Assembly: GCF_000003815.2 (NCBI RefSeq)
Contig: NC_049991.1
Coordinates: 18,318,037 to 18,382,036 of the forward strand
Length of the DNA stretch: 64,000 nucleotides
Direction of reading: 5' to 3'
Origin: Branchiostoma floridae
Taxonomy: Eukaryota > Chordata > Leptocardii > Amphioxiformes > Branchiostomatidae
Below the pieces are notes generated by a model. The model had not been told where the DNA came from, searched no databases, and worked only from the letters and a program-made list of their open reading frames with translations. The position numbers and the translations under genes were made by a program. Positions within the stretch are counted from its first letter, which is position 1. Every line of letters begins with the position of its first letter. Shown one piece after another: positions 1 through 11,907 of the stretch.

Positions 1-1549
1 ACAGATGAGTGTTCCACCTTTCCCTGCCTTAACAACGGCACCTGCATCAACAGTTTCGGATCGTATGAATGTATCTGTGACGATGGTTATGCTGGGGAGG
101 CCTGCGAGGTCGATGTGGATGAATGTTTGTCCATACCATGCCTCAACGGAGGAACTTGCGCGGATTCGGTAAATGGCTATTCTTGCGAGTGTGCACCGGG
201 CTATGGTGGAGAGGACTGTGGAGAAGATGCCGACGAATGCTTGAGTAGCTCTTGTCTGCACGGGGCCATTTGCTCAGACGTGTTCAATGGTTTTACGTGT
301 CACTGCACACCTGGATGGGAAGGGGACACCTGTGAGATCAATAAAGATGAATGTGCAGCGTCTCCATGTCAAGACAATGGGACATGTGTGGACTTGGTAA
401 ATGACTACCGATGCGAGTGCCCAGCAGGTTACAGTGGCAAGAACTGCTCGGTTCGTACTGTATCGTGTTCAAGCCAGCCTTGTAATAACAGCGGCACATG
501 TGAGGAGAGAGAAGATGGCGGAATACACTGCACATGCACGGAAGGGTGGACAGGCACGTACTGCCAGATCAACCAGGACGACTGCACACCCAATCCGTGC
601 AGAAACGGGGGAAATTGCAAAGACCTGTTGAACGGATATCGATGCGAGTGCACACCGGCATTTACAGGAAGTGACTGCGAAGAGGACGTCGACGAATGCC
701 TTGGACATGACTGCCGAAATGGAGCAACATGTGAGGACAGACTGGGGCACTACATCTGCAGGTGCGCAAAAGGATACGAAGGAGCTAGATGTGAACTGGA
801 GACCAACGAATGCGACCCAAATCCTTGTCAAAATGGAGCAACCTGCATTGACGAGGTGGCCAATTTCTACTGCTCTTGCTCAGCTGGGTTTCAGGGAGAA
901 ATTTGCCAAGAGAACATCGATGACTGCGAAACATCAAGTTGTGAGAATGGAGGCGTTTGCATCGACGGGATCGATTCATTCTCGTGCCTGTGCAAAGACG
1001 GATACAGGTTCGTACTAACCTTCTTACATTTGCAATAATGTACGATGTGAATGGTATTTACATACCTGGAAACGGAAATTACTTTTTATTTTGTTTGTTT
1101 GAACCTTTGTTTATTTATGATGAGCTAAAATCGGCTTTTTGTTGGGTCGTGAGGGATGAGGTAAGGGTCAGATATATAAGGGTCAAAATATATGACAGAT
1201 AAACAGTTTGATTTGATGGTTAAGACATGCATCGAACGTTTTGCATATTCAACTTAAACATTCACGTTGTAAGTGAATAATTCTTCTATCAGCTTGTCAG
1301 TTGTTGCTCATTTGGTTAAATGGTTACAATACGTGATTTGTGCTGTTTGTAGGTATTATATTAGTAACCAGCGTAACACTTAGACTGTCTCACATTTTGT
1401 TTTTATTCCCTACAGTGGCTTTAACTGCAGTGAAGATGTGGACGAGTGTGCCAGTGGTCCATGTGGCGACAATGCTGTGTGTCATGACGGTATCGGCACA
1501 TACACATGCACATGCAAGCCAGGGTATACTGGAAGAGACTGTGAGACAG
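1..1549 (+). other. Ten-repeat EGF array
   Basis: The reading frame is open from base 1. Successive repeats of about 38 residues each carry six cysteines, and most begin with the calcium-binding D-x-D/N-E-C form. Nine repeats start in the first exon; the ninth is split by the intron 1008-1415, and the tenth lies in the exon 1416-1549. The fifth repeat (about 460-570) lacks the acidic start and is probably not calcium binding. Packing more than eight repeats into one exon is unusual for a gene whose later modules have one exon each. The exon probably continues upstream of the window. Confidence 0.9.
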
Positions 1550-2906
1550 GTATGAATGAAGGCCATTGTCATGATACTAAGAAGTTATATAAAAGTANNN
1601 NNNNNNNNNNNNNNNNNNNNNNNNNNNNNNNNNNNNNNNNNNNNNNNNNNNNNNNNNNNNNNNNNNNNNNNNNNNNNNNNNNNNNNNNNNNNNNNNNNNN
1701 NNNNNNNNNNNNNNNNNNNNNNNNNNNNNNNNNNNNNNNNNNNNNNNNNNNNNNNNNNNNGTCAGTACATGCTATTCTGTTAACTTGGTACTTTTTTCCT
1801 CAAATTTATGTTCCTCCAGAGCTTTCTCCAGACTATGATCTACACTTTCCTGGATCAAGCACATCCGACTATTCCATCCTACCCTACGGAATCCAGGAAA
1901 GTTTGAAAGTGTTAAGGATGGGTGCATGGATCCGCAGTTCCCAAACAAGAGGAACCGTCATTTCGTACGCAGTTCAAAGTGGAGACAACTTCGAGCATGC
2001 ATTCTCCTTGAGCAACCCTGGAAATGTCGTCGTCACTATAGGAGGGTATGTTCTTCCTACAATACAATGTTTTAAAATGTGCTTCCAATGGCTAGGTGGG
2101 CAAGTAAAAGTCTCAGTTGTAATTCTGTCGTAGAAACAAGCCATGATTTACGTTGGCATGTTAATATTACTGATGATGATTGTTTTAAATCTATATTGAT
2201 GTTATCACTATGCAATTTCAGGGAACCTGTCACAACTAACGTGCGTGTAGATGATTATGAGTGGCATCACATTGCAGTCAAGTGGCTCAACCGTGGAACT
2301 CTGGTTGTCTACAAGGATGGTGACGTGGCCTTCGATACCAGAGATGTGCAAGTGGATTACGTGATTCCGCCAGGAGGATACATTGTCCTGGGACAAATGC
2401 AGACTCAGTCGGGAGGTAGGCACATACAATTGTGTTTGTTACTAAAAATGTGTGATTAATATTTGTGATATTCTATGACGGTACGGTGTTCGACTTTGTA
2501 TGTATGTGTATGAGTCAGTATGTGCCTTTTATCCTGAAGTATATGATGATGATTTGGAACACTAGTTTGCCGCACCTTTATGGAGTATGTTCAGCTAATA
2601 AGTCAATGGTAAGGGAATGACGTACTTGTTACGTAGTACTTTGCTTGACTTAAATGATTCATTTGTTTCATTTTCACTTTAGGAGGCTTCCTAGTTGAAG
2701 ATGCCTTTGCAGGGGACATAAGTCAACTTTACATCTGGAAGCAACCGCTCAGTATCACTGAACGCATGGAGATGTCGTCATCATGTGGCTATGTTCCGAC
2801 TGAAAGCATCAGGGCCTGGCCAGACTTCAGGTGGTCAATATATGGACAAGTTGCTGAGCAGGTGCCAAGCCTTTGTGATGGTACGAATTTGTTTTCAATT
2901 CTATCA

Positions 2907-2953
<47 letters not shown>

Positions 2954-5900
2954 TGTCTATAAATAATATATTTTATGGTTTGTCAGTGAAGGTTCACAGT
3001 TAATATTCTATCGGCCCCCTTTGTGTTCTTTGACAGTTTTGACTGTTTAATAACCTATATGACCTTTTGTTTTGGTGAGCAAATCCCATAGAAGGTACAA
3101 TGCCAGTTACATCGAAGACAGTGGACATGTGTACTGACCTTACTTTTTGTGCGTCAGATTTTAATGAGTGCGACAGCAGTCCCTGCTCATCTGGCAGTAC
3201 CTGTGTTAACCTACCCGGGTTATACGGATGTCGCTGCCCGCCTGGCTTCACTGGTCAGCGGTGTGACCAGCCGATAGACTTCTGTGTCGTCAGCCTGTGC
3301 CAAAATGGAGCAACCTGTTACAGTGGCCAGACTAACTACACTTGTCAGTGTGATGAGGGATACTATGGTACATTCTGTGAGGAAAAACTTGGTGAGTTCG
3401 ACTTGTGAAACAAAAGAACGCTAGATTCACATTGAGCCTGATTATTTGTACACTTGATGCTGTAATATGATAGAATTGTATGTAGCAGTATTTTTGGCAA
3501 TTACGATCAATATACTCACCAACTGTATATATCTGTGAAACCTTCTGCAAAAGCCAAGCTGGTCTGGTTGCCTGAGATAAAAAGCAAGATTATAATTAGC
3601 ATATAAAACTTCGCATTAGGAAGCTATTACCATACTCATCATAACTACTCTAAATAAGTGTAGTATTTCTAGAGTTTCTCACTTTAAATCTTATTTCCCT
3701 TATTCAGGTGATGGCAGGTGGAGTCCGTGGCTTGAATGGAGCCCGTGTACACAGACGTGTGGTGGAGGCGTGCATACTCGTCAGCGCCTATGTAACAACC
3801 CTCCACCAGCAGAAGGTGGGAAACCGTGTGAGGGTCCCTCTAGTGAGGAACAAGCATGCAACACAGACAAGTGCCCAGGTACTGTGCGTCTTATTCACTT
3901 GTTGCGCATTTCTGATAATTCGATACTTTAACAGTTTTACAAACGTAAATCCAGCAATGTATTCTGAGTAGAATATAATCTCTAGAAAAAGTAGCTTTTG
4001 TCCGTATTTTCACTCCGATTACAATCACTACTTGCCTGACTAAAATCACACTCCTAGCGGCCGGTAAACACAGACTACGATCAAAACATAATGGATATTT
4101 TTCAGCATTTAACTGAGGCCCCCATCTTTACAAACTCTATTTCCAGTGTGCATTGAGCTGACACCGTCAGACACGTCAGACTTGACCTGCAGCACGATAA
4201 ACGCATCTATCACATGCACTGCTGCCTGTCAGTCTGGATACGGGTTTACAGAACACACCCTGGAACGGTACACGTGTGGACCTGAAACCGCCTACCTCTG
4301 GCCTCACCAGTCAACGGATAACATAGACGGGAAACTACCAGCATGTACAAGTAAGGAGCTTGATGTTCAACATATGTGTTTATCTTATTATCTTTTTATT
4401 ACCGATATGAGGCTATTACACTTACAGATACGCTTAATCTGTTCATTGAATAAATCCGTTGTGTGTCATGCCTATGATTCTGTGGTGCAATGCGCTTTTC
4501 TAATACATTGCTGGCACTTAGGGTTGTGGTTTATGAACAATTTATTAAGAGGCGCTGATTTGGAATGGAATGAAATTGAATATTTACTACTAGTACATAA
4601 AGGGCTGATAATGTACAGTAGAATATTCTGGGTGCTAAACCTGACTTATTTTCAGGTGTGACCATCCCATCAACTATGGTTGTGGATAGCTACATAGGAT
4701 ACAAAGGACTAACCTGCCAATCTCAAGAGCACGAAGACATGATCGAAATGCAGCTCAGGACTTCAATCGAAAGAGAGGTTCGGCAACTTTCCTGCTGGGA
4801 CACCGATGACTGCAAGCTGAAAGAAGTGGATGTCAACTGCGATTCAAACCAGTCTTCTCGCCGCAAACGTCAAGAGGACGAGGAAGACATCGTATCCGTG
4901 AGAATCTCCTACGAAGGGTCAATGGCATTAGAGAATGATGAAGGGAACATAGTGAATGTCAATGAAACAGCATTGTACATCGAGCAGCTGACAAGCATGG
5001 AGGAGCTCATCAATGCGACAGTGGATTGGATCAACAGTGACGTCCTGACAGTACAGATTGAGGGGCTGATGCATAGCCCTAGCGAGGCAACACTACGCTA
5101 TGTAGTGGATTATCTTTGTGAAGAAGGTTCCGTACATTCAACTAGGATGTGTGGTGAGTACACAGACGTTTTGCATTATACAGGTGTGGTGAGTACAACC
5201 ATTGAAAAAGACATTTGCATATTAACAGACCCCAATTCTTGAAAAAGTTCTTTGGATCGACTTTCGCGACCTCACATAGATGAGACCAGATCAGTAAGTA
5301 GTTAATTTGATCCAAGAAAAAGTGAGTGGGTTTGTTAATGCATTAAGCAATTTTGTGTTGGGACATGCAGATCTCTAGAATTTTCCTGATTTTCTGTATA
5401 TTACAGAGTCCTACAAGGTGTATTTTTGCCCCATATCTTCTAACAAGTTTAGCTTCCTTCTCTGATGGCATATCATTATCAGTTTTATCAGTTCCCATTG
5501 CAATCAGGACGTTGTTGCCGCCGTCATGGAGCCTTGCTGTCCCCAAGCATGAGGTGTAAAGATACTTTTCAAATGCTCCATCTACGACAGCTGGCAACAA
5601 TGACCCAAGTGCAATAGAGCTGATATTCAATCAGAATAAAAGCCTGGCAGTCTGCTATAGGACAGATTCCAATGTCACTAAGTTGCACTTGTACATTCTG
5701 CACTGAATGAACAATGCATTATAATGTTTTGTTTTAAAAGAAGGCATGCTAGAATTGCATCTTTCAGCTATATATATTCCTTTTTAACTGTGCTGCAGCC
5801 AAGTGTCCACCAGGCTCCTTCTGGCTTCAGCATGCCTGTCTGAAGTGTCCGGTTGGTAGCTACCAGGGTGTGGAGGGGATGACGGACTGTGAGGAGTGTC

Positions 5901-7725
5901 CACCGGGGACGACAACTGATGGGGAAGGGGCACTGGACATCACGAGCTGCTACAGTAAGTGTTGGTTGTAACTTACAACATGCAAACTGATGCTTGAATT
6001 TCAAAACATAGGTCATCATAATGCCCTGGATCTTTAAATTTATTAAACAAATGAAGGCTGCTTTTGACCATTATATAGTGGCAAACAGAAAAGAGTAGTT
6101 ACTGTGGTCATTTACCACTTGGAAAGAAACCTTCATTTTGAAAAAAAAAGGATGTTAAATGCAACGTCTGATTTCAATATGGTATGATTTTTATTCAAGA
6201 CATGACCGAAAGCCCAAACAAAAAGGACTATTTTGTGAAAACTAGTAACTCTGCTGTTGTATGGTGAAAAGTTTGGGAACAGTTTTTGGCCATCTCTGCT
6301 TGTTTTTTTAACATACAGTCAAACCTGTATTAGGGGGCACCTCTACAGAGGGGCCACCTGTCCATAGTGGCCACTTTTTGTCGGTCCCTTGGGTATTTTA
6401 TCTACAGGTTACCACCTCTATACAGAGGCCACCTGTCTATAGTGGCCAAATTTGTCCGGTCCCTTGAGTGGCTGCTATAGACAGGTTTGACTGTAAGTGG
6501 CCACTATGGACAGGTGGCCCCTCTGTAGAGGTGGCCCCTAATATAGGTTTGAATGTATTATAATTCATCTTTTTGTTTGCAGGCTATTCCACACTTGCGC
6601 CCAACATGACTTCAACAAGGCCTTCAGGTCAGACTTCCTATTTATTAAACCAGGCTCCTTCATGGAAGGTGTCCAGCCATTTTCCAACTTGAAGTATCTA
6701 ATGACAAAAGTTTCAAAGTGACAAGGTCGATTCTTTTGTGATATTACTATCGTTAGTTTCTCATCGACATTGAGACAGTGAGTTTAGCTCTCACAGCGAC
6801 AATAGCTTCATAGTTTGTGCATTGTATTACTATATTTGTGTCTTGTTTCTAAATGGGCCAATTTTTTTTCTGTCAATTCTCTGTCCTACATTAGGACCTC
6901 AAGGTGCCAACTTCATGCTGGTGGCAGCCCTCACATCTANNNNNNNNNNNNNNNNNNNNNNNNNNNNNNNNNNNNNNNNNNNNNNNNNNNNNNNNNNNNN
7001 NNNNNNNNNNNNNNNNNNNNNNNNNNNNNNNNNNNNNNNAAAAAACCCCATAGAGAGCCTGCTATGGAGGATACATGCAGCCTTTCTTTGGTGTCCTTAA
7101 ATCTAAAGACCTAATCGAATACAGTATTTGATGTTAATGACTATGCCTCTAACATGAAATGTCTGTTAGGCCACACCAAGCTTTAATCAAGAGGCCTGTT
7201 GATAAAAACTCCATTGGTCACACCAACTTAATCTACTCCAAAATTGTTGGATGACTTCATAGCAATTCAATGGTGAAAACTTCCTAAATGGGACACGAGA
7301 CTTCCTTTAGATTTAGAAATCTTACTTTAATTTTTGGGGAAAATATGAGGAGTGATTCCGGGATCCAATCGATTGAATTGATGTAGCCATACATGTATGT
7401 TACACAAAGCTGCAATTATTATTTTGTTAAGTTCCCTTTTATGTTGAAAAACCAAACTGAAAAGATTTGTTCTCACCTTTTCAGGAGGCACAGGCGTAAG
7501 GCAAAAATTGGTGACCTTAATTCTTCAAAGGAAGAGGAGAGGGTGCGCCCTACCAGTTACAGCGTCCGTATTTCAGTAGGCATAGGTGGTGTGAAAGACC
7601 ACTCTGAAGTACTTGCATCCATGAAGCTGAGAAATCTTCCTGTTGAAAATGATTATGTTAAGCAGCACAGCGACACAGCACAAGTTTTTCTGCCCCCACT
7701 CAACTACAAAACATCAAAGATGTAA
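1..7725 (+). CDS. Modular EGF / pentraxin / TSP1 / sushi / ephrin-receptor-like membrane protein (3' part)
   Basis: Large extracellular adhesion or matrix-type protein, 5' truncated by the window edge. Exons joined by GT-AG sites and frame: ≤1-1007, 1416-1549, 1820-2045, 2222-2415, 2683-2880, 3158-3391, 3708-3878, 4147-4350, 4656-5153, 5799-5954, 6583-6627, 6895 into the N gap, and 7485-7725 ending in TAA. Module order: ten EGF, one pentraxin, two EGF, one TSP1, a sushi-like domain, a module with a furin-type RRKR site, an ephrin-receptor-like Cys motif, a Ser/Thr-rich stem, a hydrophobic stretch entering the gap, then a basic stop-transfer sequence and an 80-residue tail. Most modules sit on phase 1-1 exons, the usual mark of exon shuffling. 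The parts recall SVEP1/polydom, but the order differs and SVEP1 is secreted, so I give no symbol. Ligand and function are unknown. A polyA signal AATAAA lies at 9365. Confidence 0.85.
1598..1760. other. Assembly gap (163 N)
   Basis: Run of N inside the intron between the tenth EGF exon (ends 1549) and the first pentraxin exon (starts 1820). The phases on both sides match (phase 1), so no coding exon is required here, although an extra phase 1-1 module cannot be ruled out. Confidence 0.99.
1820..2880 (+). other. Pentraxin-like domain exons (three)
   Basis: Exons 1820-2045, 2222-2415 and 2683-2880 join in phase 2 and then phase 1. The encoded stretch has the pentraxin/laminin-G fold signature: a strand with a Trp-containing AWIRS motif, then [11 protein letters not shown], a DG turn after the VVYK strand, GGYIVLGQ, then [14 protein letters not shown] followed by a Cys. 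This matches the pentraxin family pattern (WHHIC-W, IVLGQ, G-ISDVNMW). The domain is the usual follower of EGF repeats in polydom-type proteins. Assigned by motif, not by search. Confidence 0.8.
2905..2951. repeat. (CA)n microsatellite
   Basis: Nearly pure CA dinucleotide run in the intron just after the last pentraxin exon (donor at 2881), interrupted once by a T. Confidence 0.97.
3158..3391 (+). other. EGF pair after the pentraxin domain
   Basis: A single phase 1-1 exon encoding two EGF modules. The first begins [10 protein letters not shown] and is calcium-binding in type. The second begins with IDFC and lacks the full calcium motif. The donor is GTGAGT at 3392. Confidence 0.88.
3708..3878 (+). 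other. Thrombospondin type 1 repeat exon
   Basis: Phase 1-1 exon encoding [17 protein letters not shown], then R-x-R-x-C and further cysteines. This is the classic TSP1 layout with a Trp ladder and the CSxTCG core (here CTQTCG). The Trp residues in W-x-x-W are potential C-mannosylation sites. Confidence 0.9.
4147..4350 (+). other. Sushi-like (CCP) module exon
   Basis: Phase 1-1 exon. The Cys spacing, the GYGF turn and a later Y-x-CGPET...W segment fit a divergent sushi/complement-control module of the kind found before ephrin-receptor-like repeats in polydom-type proteins. The fold is inferred from pattern only. Confidence 0.6.
4656..5153 (+). other. Module with furin-type site RRKR
   Basis: A 498 bp exon, phase 1-1. 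After a segment with four or five cysteines it encodes SSRRKRQ (RRKR at 4859-4870), a good furin-type cleavage site, followed by a very acidic DEED patch and an alpha/beta-looking stretch without cysteines. A similar R-rich break occurs, from memory, in the linker before ephrin-receptor-like repeats of SVEP1-like proteins. It suggests that the ectodomain is cut into two chains. Confidence 0.6.
5799..5954 (+). other. Ephrin-receptor-like Cys motif (GCC2/GCC3 type)
   Basis: Exon encoding CPPGSFW, then C[10 protein letters not shown] and C-x-x-CPPGTTT. Repeated C-P-x-G-[ST] turns are diagnostic of the tyrosine-kinase ephrin A/B receptor-like motif. Followed by a 45 bp exon (6583-6627) giving a short Ser/Thr/Pro stem. 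Confidence 0.8.
6316..6559. mobile_element. Palindromic inverted-repeat element in the EGF-gene intron
   Basis: Left end ACAGTCAAACCTGTATTAGG is mirrored by the right end CCTAATATAGGTTTGAATGT. Inside, GGCCACCTGTCCATAGTGGC recurs in both orientations, so most of the 244 bp can fold back. No ORF. A half copy of the same end lies at about 21430-21472 in WIPI2 intron 2. Probably a non-autonomous DNA element. Confidence 0.75.
6895..7039 (+). other. Truncated membrane-spanning exon running into an assembly gap
   Basis: After the acceptor at 6893-6894 the frame reads [15 protein letters not shown] and then enters 100 N (6940-7039). The hydrophobic start, together with the Arg/Lys-rich beginning of the next exon (RHRRK at 7485), makes this the likely transmembrane exon. 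The membrane segment itself is mostly hidden in the gap. Confidence 0.55.
7485..7725 (+). other. Terminal exon: cytoplasmic tail
   Basis: The acceptor at 7483-7484 is followed by an Arg/Lys-rich start typical of a stop-transfer sequence, then about 80 residues to TAA at 7723-7725. The tail has no cysteines and no recognised signalling domain. Translation through the upstream intron gives a spurious longer ORF from 7393; the splice site decides the true start. Confidence 0.65.
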
Positions 7726-8483
7726 AGAGTTACAAAGGGGGTAGTGTACAGTTTACAAAAAGGATGTATTTTGTTTTTGGTGGAATGATTTATATAAACT
7801 ACATTTATGTTGAGTGGAGCCGCAAATTTCATTGGAAACTTAAGTACTACTCTTGTATTTGTGTCAGTCTTCACTTTATGATATTGCATAAAGCTGGTAA
7901 CTGCAATTTCATAGAATGTGTTCATCATGTATATTTGTTGTGAAATTGAGTGTGTTGACTTTATAATCCCTGAAAACCAACTTTTGTATTTTGAAATAAT
8001 TTGTGCTTACATGTCATGTACATCTGAGTGGGATGATTGACAGCAATTCAATCTACTAATTGTACAATCTACTAACAGTACTTGAGGAGTCATATTGTTT
8101 GACAATGGTTTTGTAAGGGGCTCTGATCTCTAACTGGACAGCTTGTCTAAAAAAAACGAACTATAATGAATATCTTCAAGATACTACAGTGCATTCAGTC
8201 TGGTTCTTTTTGCTTTTCTTGTTCTAACTTTAAAATTTGTGGTGACCAAAATAATTAAATACTATTACTTTCAATTTTGGGTGTATGTTGTAGTGCCAGT
8301 CCATTAATTGACTGTTGCAGTTGATGAAAATGGTACTTTTCACTTCTGCAATAGATGAAGCCTTACCTACGTCTAAAACAAGACAGTCAGATATTGACAT
8401 CTTAACCTAGTTCGTGCTGAAGTTAGCTTCTGGCACCAATGGTTAGGGAGCAGGTAGGCTCACTTTTTATTCGTATTACCATA

Positions 8484-8796
8484 CAGGGCTCGAAATACCA
8501 CCTTCCTATGCAGGTTAGTGCAGGTAAAATTGGAGCTGTGCAGGTATTTCTGGTGTCTACCTGCACTGGACCATGTACTGGGTTTATACATAAATGTCCC
8601 ATAATGTAGCTGTATATGGATTGTAACAGTTATTAGCTGCATTGACTATTACCACCTATAAGATATAAAAAAAAGTAGCAATGGTTCCTGAACAATTTTA
8701 GTATGATCCATTCTTCCTAAATCTAGAGTGGTGCAGGTAATTTTGTATGTTACCTGCACCAGTACAGGTATGCAGAAAAAAGTATTTCGAGCCCTG
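8484..8796. mobile_element. Inverted-repeat element, CAGGGCTCGAAATACC family, copy 1
   Basis: Starts CAGGGCTCGAAATACC and ends in the mirrored TATTTCGAGCCCTG. Subterminal parts repeat the motif GTGCAGGTA / TACCTGCAC in both orientations. It is flanked by the 5 bp direct repeat CCATA (8479-8483 and 8797-8801). No coding capacity. A second copy is at 24225-24968, and a right-end fragment lies at about 39880-39945. Confidence 0.85.
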
Positions 8797-9813
8797 CCAT
8801 AAAAGAAAAGTCCTGTCACCCACTCCTCATCTCACATACACACTGACACACACACAGAAAAGCATGCAAGCATGGACCACACACATACGTACAGACACAT
8901 ACACAAACATAATTACACACACATATACAAGAAAAAAAGAGACTTGTGTGATGGAAAAAGTACTTTATTCTCTCAAGAAATATGGAATCAAATTCACTCA
9001 AAACTGGCATCAAACTTCATGCGTTTTTGTTACTACTTCATCATGCTTGTGTAAGGTTTGGTCTGGATTCGTTGACTTTCTGGATCAACAATGTACGTCG
9101 TAGTTTTGCTGTTATGGGTTATGTTGCTACACTTGGCTAAAGCTGATGCTGTTCCCTTGCTGACTTTTGCACATTCAAGACAACTTCTAATGATAAGACT
9201 ATCCCTTTTCCGCGGCCTCACATCAATTTTCTAACATGTACAGGCTGGAAGCTTTGTGAACTCAAAAATCACTTCTTAAGCATTACAGGAATTTTGTCTG
9301 ACATTTGGCGCACACGCCAACTTCAATATGCAGCACTGGCTATACATGTACGCAGGTATTCCTAAATAAACATCACCTGTAAAAAAATACAACATGGCTG
9401 CAGATCTAAGCAGCCTGGACAATCAAATGTCCCTTAAAGTCTATCAGTTTTCCTTTACTACACAGTACCATCAACAGCTAGAGACCTTTGTTCATTTGCC
9501 AATTTCAACCTACAATGAAAGCAACAGTGCCTAACCCCTAAAAGTTACCCTTACTTCCGTTAAGTACATGTAGCTTTATAAGGAATGATTTCTGCTTTGA
9601 AACTACATTTATGATTGTTATGAGTGTTACGAATAAAAACCCTTCCTCTATTCCCACTGAACTGCCTATACATGATGAGAACAAAGATGTAAGTATGCTA
9701 TACTAGGTAGTCATATCCCCGATGCATTAAAACTGCATTTAACAATTGATGGACACTCCTGCTTATTATTATGTTGAGTTTGACAAGAACTGATAATTAC
9801 TCAAAAAGATCAC

Positions 9814-9918
9814 CTTTGCACAATCGGTGATTTGTAGTTGGGCTATGATGTCAGTCTTGTGGTGTGATGTGGTTCGGATGACTACGTTGAAGTTTCCCTC
9901 AGCTAGGCTGGCTCCCAT
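9814..9918 (-). CDS. Candidate orphan coding exon (105 bp)
   Basis: On the minus strand this 105 bp block is open in one frame (35 codons, beginning MGASLAEGNFNVV and ending TDCAK). It is preceded by a pyrimidine-rich tract with AG and followed by GTGATC as a possible donor. The amino acid mix looks protein-like and the length is a multiple of three. I do not recognise the sequence. It could be a far downstream alternative exon of LUC7L3, part of an unseen gene, or chance. Confidence 0.22.
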
Positions 9919-11907
9919 CTGTATTGAAACATGAAACAACACAGTGAGAGACGTACACATTGCAGTAAATCTCTAGCAGAAATACCTACATGCACATTTA
10001 CATAGTCTTTTGTCCAAGGTCCAATTGATAGTACTCTTCTTCTTGGTCTTGATGAGTTTAACTACAGTACAATATGAGATTTCAAAATGGTCAAACAGTT
10101 AGACCTCAGAGGGAAGACTAAGTTGCAAAATTAAGAAATCAATGTAGAATTTCAAAACCAGTAAAGGGTATCACAATATTGAATTACAAATCTTTCAAAT
10201 GGAAAAACTACAATACAGTTGCAAATGTATACATCACATATCTAGTTAACATAATGATAATCCACAAGCTTTATCAACGCATAAACAAGCAAGTTGTTGA
10301 CTGTCGCCTGTCTTTAGACAGAAATGTAGAATTCTGAATTCTTTCAAAGTCCAGGTCCTTCTGTTGAACTGACACTACAGAATTCTATGAGAACTCATCT
10401 GTTGCACATACATGTACAGACAGTTTAACCCAATCACCAATTTTGAGCACAAGAACTGGTGACAAAAAAATGCTGCACATCCATGGCTTCATTCTGTTAC
10501 ATGTATGAATGCTGGAACGCTGCGACAATCTCGCCGTGACAAAAACATCCGATTTTTAGCCTACATGAGCAAGTGGTCTGTGAATATCTACACTATGTTG
10601 GAGGGTAGACAACATAGGAGCAATAATCACAAAGAAGAAAATAATACAGTAAAGTGTACCTTTCTGCATTACCTGAGTATACTGGCATTTTGAGACTTTG
10701 TTACTACTACCCTTCCTGGTTCTCCGAATCGAAGGGCGCTCTAAGGCATCGAGCCTCCTCATATGGGACATGGACTCTAGTTCGCAAGGATTTCAATTCA
10801 CGCTTTTAGTAGTCAAGCAAGAGGAATGAAAAAGTTACAATGCTGATGCTGAAAGAGAAGTGTTCTTAGAGTAATTGTCATTACCCAATCCTAAGGATAA
10901 TGCAACATCTCCTGTACATCTTTATACTGTACATGTATTTGCCCCCTTGTAACACTTCTTGTCTCTGTCCATAGAAAATACATGCAATTGTCTAGTAGTA
11001 GTAGTAGTAGTACATCTAGTACACATAGATTCCAACCAAGACTTCCCCCCTTACACTTACAGTGTGATTGTTCACATCACCTTATAACCCAGCATTTGAC
11101 CAACTAGCACTAGCATCAGGTGGCATTTTCAATGACAATTGCATCTTCAGTTGTTGATCCAGCCGTTTCACGTCTCAAAAATGAAACACGAGAGAATGAG
11201 GCATGAGCCACTACAAAATGGGTGGGCAGTGACTGTTCTGGCATGTTAAAGCATGGCGAATGCATGTGCACTGATGCAGGCATCATACATAGATACAAAC
11301 AGAACGTGAAGCTTTAGAGCTTTACACATTGGCCTAAGAATTGATATGTTTTAGATGTGGGTTGGAATGGGCATACACTGTTGAAATGGGCAATGCGAGG
11401 GCTGCAGTGAGGTGAGTTCTATGCAAGTTGCAGTGTAAGTGAAAATGGTGGCAATACAGGCACAAACATTTTGACATATATGGAGAGGAATATTCATCTG
11501 TTCAATAATAGATTTATTTGGGAACTTCAAAATATGACTCTGCAAGGAATGATGCACAGGGCTCAGAATCTTCCTCTCTATAATTCAACAAAATTTGCAG
11601 GCAATCAACTTCAGTCTTTACAAAATAAAGCCAAAGCCTTAGTCATGAGCCCTGGACAGCCCACTAGGAGTGCAGAATTTCTGTGCAAGGCAAACGTTGA
11701 TGCTGTTGAACCAATGCAATGTGGAGGGGGGGTGGCATGTAATGGTGGTACTGGGTACCAAGAGTTCAACACTACAGGCGTGAGCCCACAAGAGAGATCA
11801 CTGCACATGCACGTTTGTACTGGGCTTTCTCTAAAAGTACAAGCACCAGAAGAAAAAATGACAGTAACAAGCTAGCAGACAGACAGCATGCACAAGGGGT
11901 ACCTCTC

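Noticed and set aside
7393-7484. Extension of the terminal EGF-gene exon upstream to 7393
   Set aside because: A clear TTTTCAG acceptor at 7478-7484 and loss of protein-like composition upstream mark this as intron.
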